25,483 bases of DNA, taken from positions 1 through 25,483 of the forward strand of contig CAZJRS010000047.1 of assembly GCA_964548585.1 (NCBI GenBank), in the 5' to 3' direction. A program made the translations under genes and the position numbers. Positions 24,401 through 25,483 of the stretch are shown in pieces. Position 1 is the first letter of the stretch. Every line of letters begins with the position of its first letter. The notes beneath the pieces were generated by a model. The model worked only from the letters and a program-made list of their open reading frames with translations. It was not told the DNA's origin and did not search any database. Source of the DNA: Methanocella_A sp964548585. Its GTDB lineage: Archaea; Halobacteriota; Methanocellia; Methanocellales; Methanocellaceae.

Positions 24401-24973
24401 CTGGTAACCGGTGAGAAGATGTTCGGCATCTTAAAAACGCCGCCCAGAGTGGCCAACTTCACCCCGGCAAGTAGCTCAACAGGAGTCTACGTCGACTCCC
24501 CGGTCACAGTCCGGTTCGACGGCCGAATGAACATGTCCTCCCTCACCTCGGAAACGTTTTACCTGGAGGATGAGGCATCCGCGATAACAGGGATTGTGCA
24601 ATACAACAACAGCAGCCTGGCAGAGTTCAGGCCGGACGGGATCCTTGAGGGTGGGAAAACCTACACATTCCACGTGACCAGAGGAGTGAAAGACCTGGCT
24701 GGTAACTATCTTGCCGAAGACAAGAGCTGGAGCTTCACGACCGGAGACAGGACAAGTACTGGCATCGAAGTTCAGATGGCCACCCCGACTCCAGTCCCGG
24801 AGCCAACACTGGAACCTACACCAGAACCAACTATAGTACCAACACCGACCGCTGAGCCTGGAATAGTGGAACGGGTTCTGCCCGGCATCTTACCACTGGT
24901 GCTGGCCTTCCTGGCCATCGTAGCGATCGGCGGCGCAGTCGTGTTCTACGTAATGGTGATACGGAAGAGGTAG
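18434..24973 (+). CDS. Giant surface-anchored subtilisin-like protease with NHL propeller
   Basis: The 2179-aa product is secreted and anchored. Order: signal peptide (1-23, ending SALAQ); FlgD-Ig-like domain (25-110, WDGKDNQENYALDG); six NHL repeats (about 119-392); I9-type prodomain (424-501); S8 peptidase domain (about 515-790) with catalytic D531 (VLDTGIDG), H565 (NGHGTH), S733 (SGTSMATP) and oxyanion N658 (AAGNGG); 14 Ig-like repeats of about 85 aa (815-1997), each with a (G/S)WYxSxV-type motif and most ending in a (I/V)D-x-x-x-P motif; a Big_5-type domain (2002-2105); a Pro/Thr/Glu linker; and a TM helix (2149-2176) ending in RKR. All catalytic residues are intact, so it should be an active serine endopeptidase outside the cell. 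The ATG lies in a hairpin. It is monocistronic with a terminator-like hairpin downstream. The substrate is unknown; processing of surface proteins or peptide foraging are possibilities. Confidence 0.93.
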   Translation: MKLIPLMFIAMISFIILAGSALAQGPAVDAIYADPYSIDANNISAIIHYSISSPGYGDTRLEIYDQNQSLVKMIENGSLKDGNYSIAWDGKDNQENYALDGVYTAQIKYALDNATLTNAWGSTGTGVGQFKRPSAIAVDDSGNVYVTEFDNHRVQKFDAAGRFLTQWGSYGNGDGQFMYPSGIAVGNGIVYVVDYGNARVQMFAEDGGFIGKWGSYGSDTREFKQPHGIAVDGKGLVYVADMGNSRIQKFSSTGSYLDSWGSRGRDAGEFISPFDVAISGNTVYVTDIDTNTVRQFSEDGNFLGMWGAEGSENGQFSGASGIAADRAGHVFVADISNHRVQTFSSGGLFVMEWGAEDRAAGQLSNPCSVEVGGDGSVYVADYSASKVLKFAISGDQGSFVAYNQTIITLNTSATVREFNLTGMDKPGYSTYIIAFDNGQNTTASAVAEEQITKLVNSYDGTVVTTYEVVNGIAVNIPDDKVDQLNVIKNIKYVEKDQEFYALLDQAVPQIGGDMVWNSGYTGDGVKVAVLDTGIDGSHPDLDNGKIVAWVDYINGKQVPYDDNGHGTHCAGTVAGTGEASDGRYKGVAPDASLMAAKVLKSDGSGNSSALISAIDWAVQNKADVISLSLGSPTRSQAVEDAVDNAINAGVVVIVAAGNGGPATRTITCPGDNPNAITVGAVDRNNQIASFSSRGPNDDGTVKPDLTSMGVGLVATKANALSSSDYYTPMSGTSMATPMTAGAAALLLSAKPGLTPEQIKIALESTALQEGISAPDNDYGYGRIDALAALSYVLDGKTPGLTPVPTPVATPNEKNNPFTIMAVSGLAGNNSWYRSKVIVNLSAEDKSTTGIRSTYYSYDNTNWYYYTAPIKIDEEGSTTISYFSVDNQSHVEPVRSENVRIDWTLPLIAGAPMTRPLVQNWHTGNVTVHFVANDSLSGLSWVTPDQILTSDGNSQTVTGTAIDNAGNKANSEVNLSIDNQPPVTTIIPDGKQGGNNWYTSDVWISFTATDKGGSGVKTTEYSLDGAKWLPAEPFIMTREGSATVYARSTDMVGNVETTQTMLIKIDKTKPTVHGIVTSPAGPVRDGWYGSNVTVYFTAEDAISGVSTISKEIELKEEGRSQSVTGMATDNASNTGTVVVGGINIDLKPPMITTTLSGDSGSISENAWYSSNVTITASSSDASSGVNTTEYRIGNDNWAPYRYPITIEKEDVTLINFRSTDNVGNLGYASRDIHIDRVSPKINYTIISMAKPNEDGWYMDTVIVHFTATDDRSGVRDITPDIYLSSDGKNQTVTGYATDMAGNTQSITTENISIDMSPPVTGMRLNCTPSDDGWYNSDVSISFTSTDNQGKGSNRTEYSLDNKNWQNYTVPFNISQEGINTVYYRSYDNAGHQEPVNARNVKIDKSIPTIKPEVSGSNTISWNETDWYTKNVRLHFDAVDNVSGVKYVTPDKVLTKDGVTRNLTGIVIDRAGFEVTSPGLNISIDQKSPVTKINFNGTEGNDSWYRSVVTVGFNATDEGTGVNNTRYWLENVGITGSIAADALINYSTPFDIQDDGIKTIYYRSEDNIGHEEVLNSRELKIDRTPPEITIITPEISVPDSGWYTQPVTVHTNATDKVSGIYSVTPDVTLTGDMNNMTRMFNATDNAGNNHSVSKSFSIDLNPPNTTCTLKGTKGKNGWNTSDVTVTLNATDGNGIGVNYIWLSADRENWSKFTSPFVYNITSDGITTIYYYAEDRLGHVEAMKSTTINVDKTPPALIPYTSIAVNSEGWYNANLTVYANATDHMSGIANVTPISTIITREGQSNSAHFKAIDNAGNTAEKSVTGINLDRTTPNTTIALDGATGPNGWYASDVKVTFTVADAMGAVYDTMFSFDNANWQKYERQFTVPLDNTQIYYYTTDKAGYKETTKNKTIRIDRSLPDVTCTLSGTSDSPEWYSSNVTVTFNATDGGPSGLNLANYSLNGYYWKPLETVTLSDDGVYNLQYKVMDNAGNLVTGEKMFGILKTPPRVANFTPASSSTGVYVDSPVTVRFDGRMNMSSLTSETFYLEDEASAITGIVQYNNSSLAEFRPDGILEGGKTYTFHVTRGVKDLAGNYLAEDKSWSFTTGDRTSTGIEVQMATPTPVPEPTLEPTPEPTIVPTPTAEPGIVERVLPGILPLVLAFLAIVAIGGAVVFYVMVIRKR
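20876..24430 (+). repeat. Fourteen Ig-like repeats alternating between two types
   Basis: Each unit begins near a W(Y/H/N) motif. Type A units have a TEYSLDxxxW...YYRSxDNxGHxE pattern; type B units have SGVxxVTPDxxLxxDGxxxxVTGxAxDNAGN. They alternate A,B,A,B from unit 1 to 13, and unit 14 is again A-like. The super-repeat is about 180 residues. Confidence 0.85.
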
Positions 24974-25006
24974 CCAGTTATTAAAAAAGCGGGAATGCAG
25001 ATATAA

Positions 25007-25054
25007 CCGGGGCAGGGGAAAACATAGTTCCCACCCGGATCGAAAAACTTTTTT
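25007..25054 (+). terminator. Terminator-like hairpin after the protease gene
   Basis: CCGGG (25007-25011) pairs with CCCGG (25034-25038), and GGGAA (25016-25020) with TTCCC (25028-25032), giving an interrupted stem. A T6 run follows at 25049-25054. Confidence 0.6.
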
Positions 25055-25142
25055 ATGTGTTGGATAATTCGGAGTGGATTCAACATTGAACCGGGTTGTT
25101 ATATGGGTATAACTCAGCAATACGAACGCTGCGCTGTGCTTG

Positions 25143-25263
25143 AACACAGAATATGACAGAATGCACGGAATGCACAGATGTGTATCGTATAAACATGAAG
25201 TATCGGACCTTTCATAGTTATTTTCAATCTCCTTCTGTGCATTCCAGTATTCCCGTGCATAAT
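25143..25263. repeat. Inverted repeat with GGAATGCACAGA arms
   Basis: GGAATGCACAGA (25167-25178) is perfectly repeated in inverse at 25234-25245, and ATGCACGG (25161-25168) at 25253-25260. The style (CACAGA, TGCACGG) recalls the CACAGAG repeat at 9514-9666 and dispersed elements seen in other genomes. Confidence 0.65.
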
Positions 25264-25329
25264 CTACTAGTGCTTGCTCTGGGATAGTTTAAAAAATTGA
25301 AAATGCCAAACCTGCCTGCAAGATTCAGT

Positions 25330-25436
25330 CTTCAAAAACGCCAAAGGGCCAAACCGCCAAACCGCCAACTATAGTTAAGCTTCAAAAACGCCAAACGGCC
25401 AAACCGCCAAACGGCCAAACCGCCAAACCGCCAAAC
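25330..25436. repeat. Tandem array of GCCAAA-type short units
   Basis: Units CCGCCAAA, CGGCCAAA and variants of 7-9 bases follow one another about ten times. The phrase CTTCAAAAACGCCAAA occurs at 25330 and again exactly 50 bases later at 25380, with TATAGTTAAG between the blocks. There are no CRISPR-like spacers. Confidence 0.85.
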
Positions 25437-25483
25437 GCTTTTTAATATAACATGGCTTGATTGGTTCTGGCTGTAAAATTTGA

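Larger units (their letters stand above)
24974..25483. other. Non-coding tail with terminator and two repeat elements
   Basis: These 510 bases hold a hairpin plus T-run, an inverted repeat (25143-25263) and a short-unit tandem array (25330-25436). I see no coding frame with a ribosome site. TTTTTAATATAAC at 25439-25451 could be a TATA box for a gene beyond the window. Confidence 0.6.

Noticed and set aside
25330..25436. CRISPR array
   Set aside because: Units are only 7-9 bases, contiguous, with no unique spacers and no cas genes nearby.

Overview
The window looks like a chromosomal segment of a methanogenic archaeon, most likely of the Methanocella (Methanocellales) type. The main reasons are a full-length methenyl-tetrahydromethanopterin cyclohydrolase (mch), a GTPBP1-like translational GTPase, an RrmJ/FtsJ rRNA methyltransferase with the TRAM tail typical of archaea, TATA-box promoters about 25-30 bases from likely transcription starts, GGTG/GGAG ribosome sites, and very large threonine/asparagine-rich surface proteins. 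The genus is an inference from general resemblance, not from a search.

Layout, left to right. 1-1350 (-): a metallo-beta-lactamase/rhodanese sulfur protein cut by the window edge. 1545-6661 (-): a two-gene, ATGA-coupled surface-protein operon, with a 1350-aa N-terminally anchored mosaic protein (four SdrB-like repeats, two Ig-like domains, a seven-bladed propeller, two C-terminal modules) followed by a C-terminally anchored 355-aa partner. 6968-11461: housekeeping genes, namely a GTPBP1-like GTPase (+), a SAM methyltransferase (-), mch (-) and a DedA membrane protein (+, TTG start). 11505-13250: rlmE (-), a possible 40-aa Cys-rich mini-protein (+) and two overlapping small genes (-), one with zinc-ribbon-like cysteines.

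13406-18032 is the most distinctive part. A membrane-anchored protein made of two tandem PstS-like binding domains (-) is divergent from a compact four-gene operon (+). That operon encodes a cytosolic protein resembling the DUF2378/heme-NO-binding-like families, a PstS-like lipoprotein, a two-TM HAMP receptor that stops right after HAMP, and a 74-aa helical protein. No ABC permease, ATPase, PhoU, kinase or methyl-accepting domain is present, so this looks like a binding-protein-based sensing module rather than a transporter.

18434-24973 (+) is a 2179-aa cell-surface subtilisin-like protease: signal peptide, NHL propeller, internal I9 prodomain, S8 catalytic domain with an intact Asp/His/Ser triad, 14 alternating Ig-like repeats, a Big_5-type domain, a Pro/Thr linker and a C-terminal TM anchor. 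Its start codon lies in a perfect hairpin behind a possible long leader. The last 510 bases hold a terminator-like hairpin, an inverted repeat rich in TGCACAGA, and a tandem array of GCCAAA-type short repeats. A related CACAGAG-type inverted repeat lies between mch and the methyltransferase gene.
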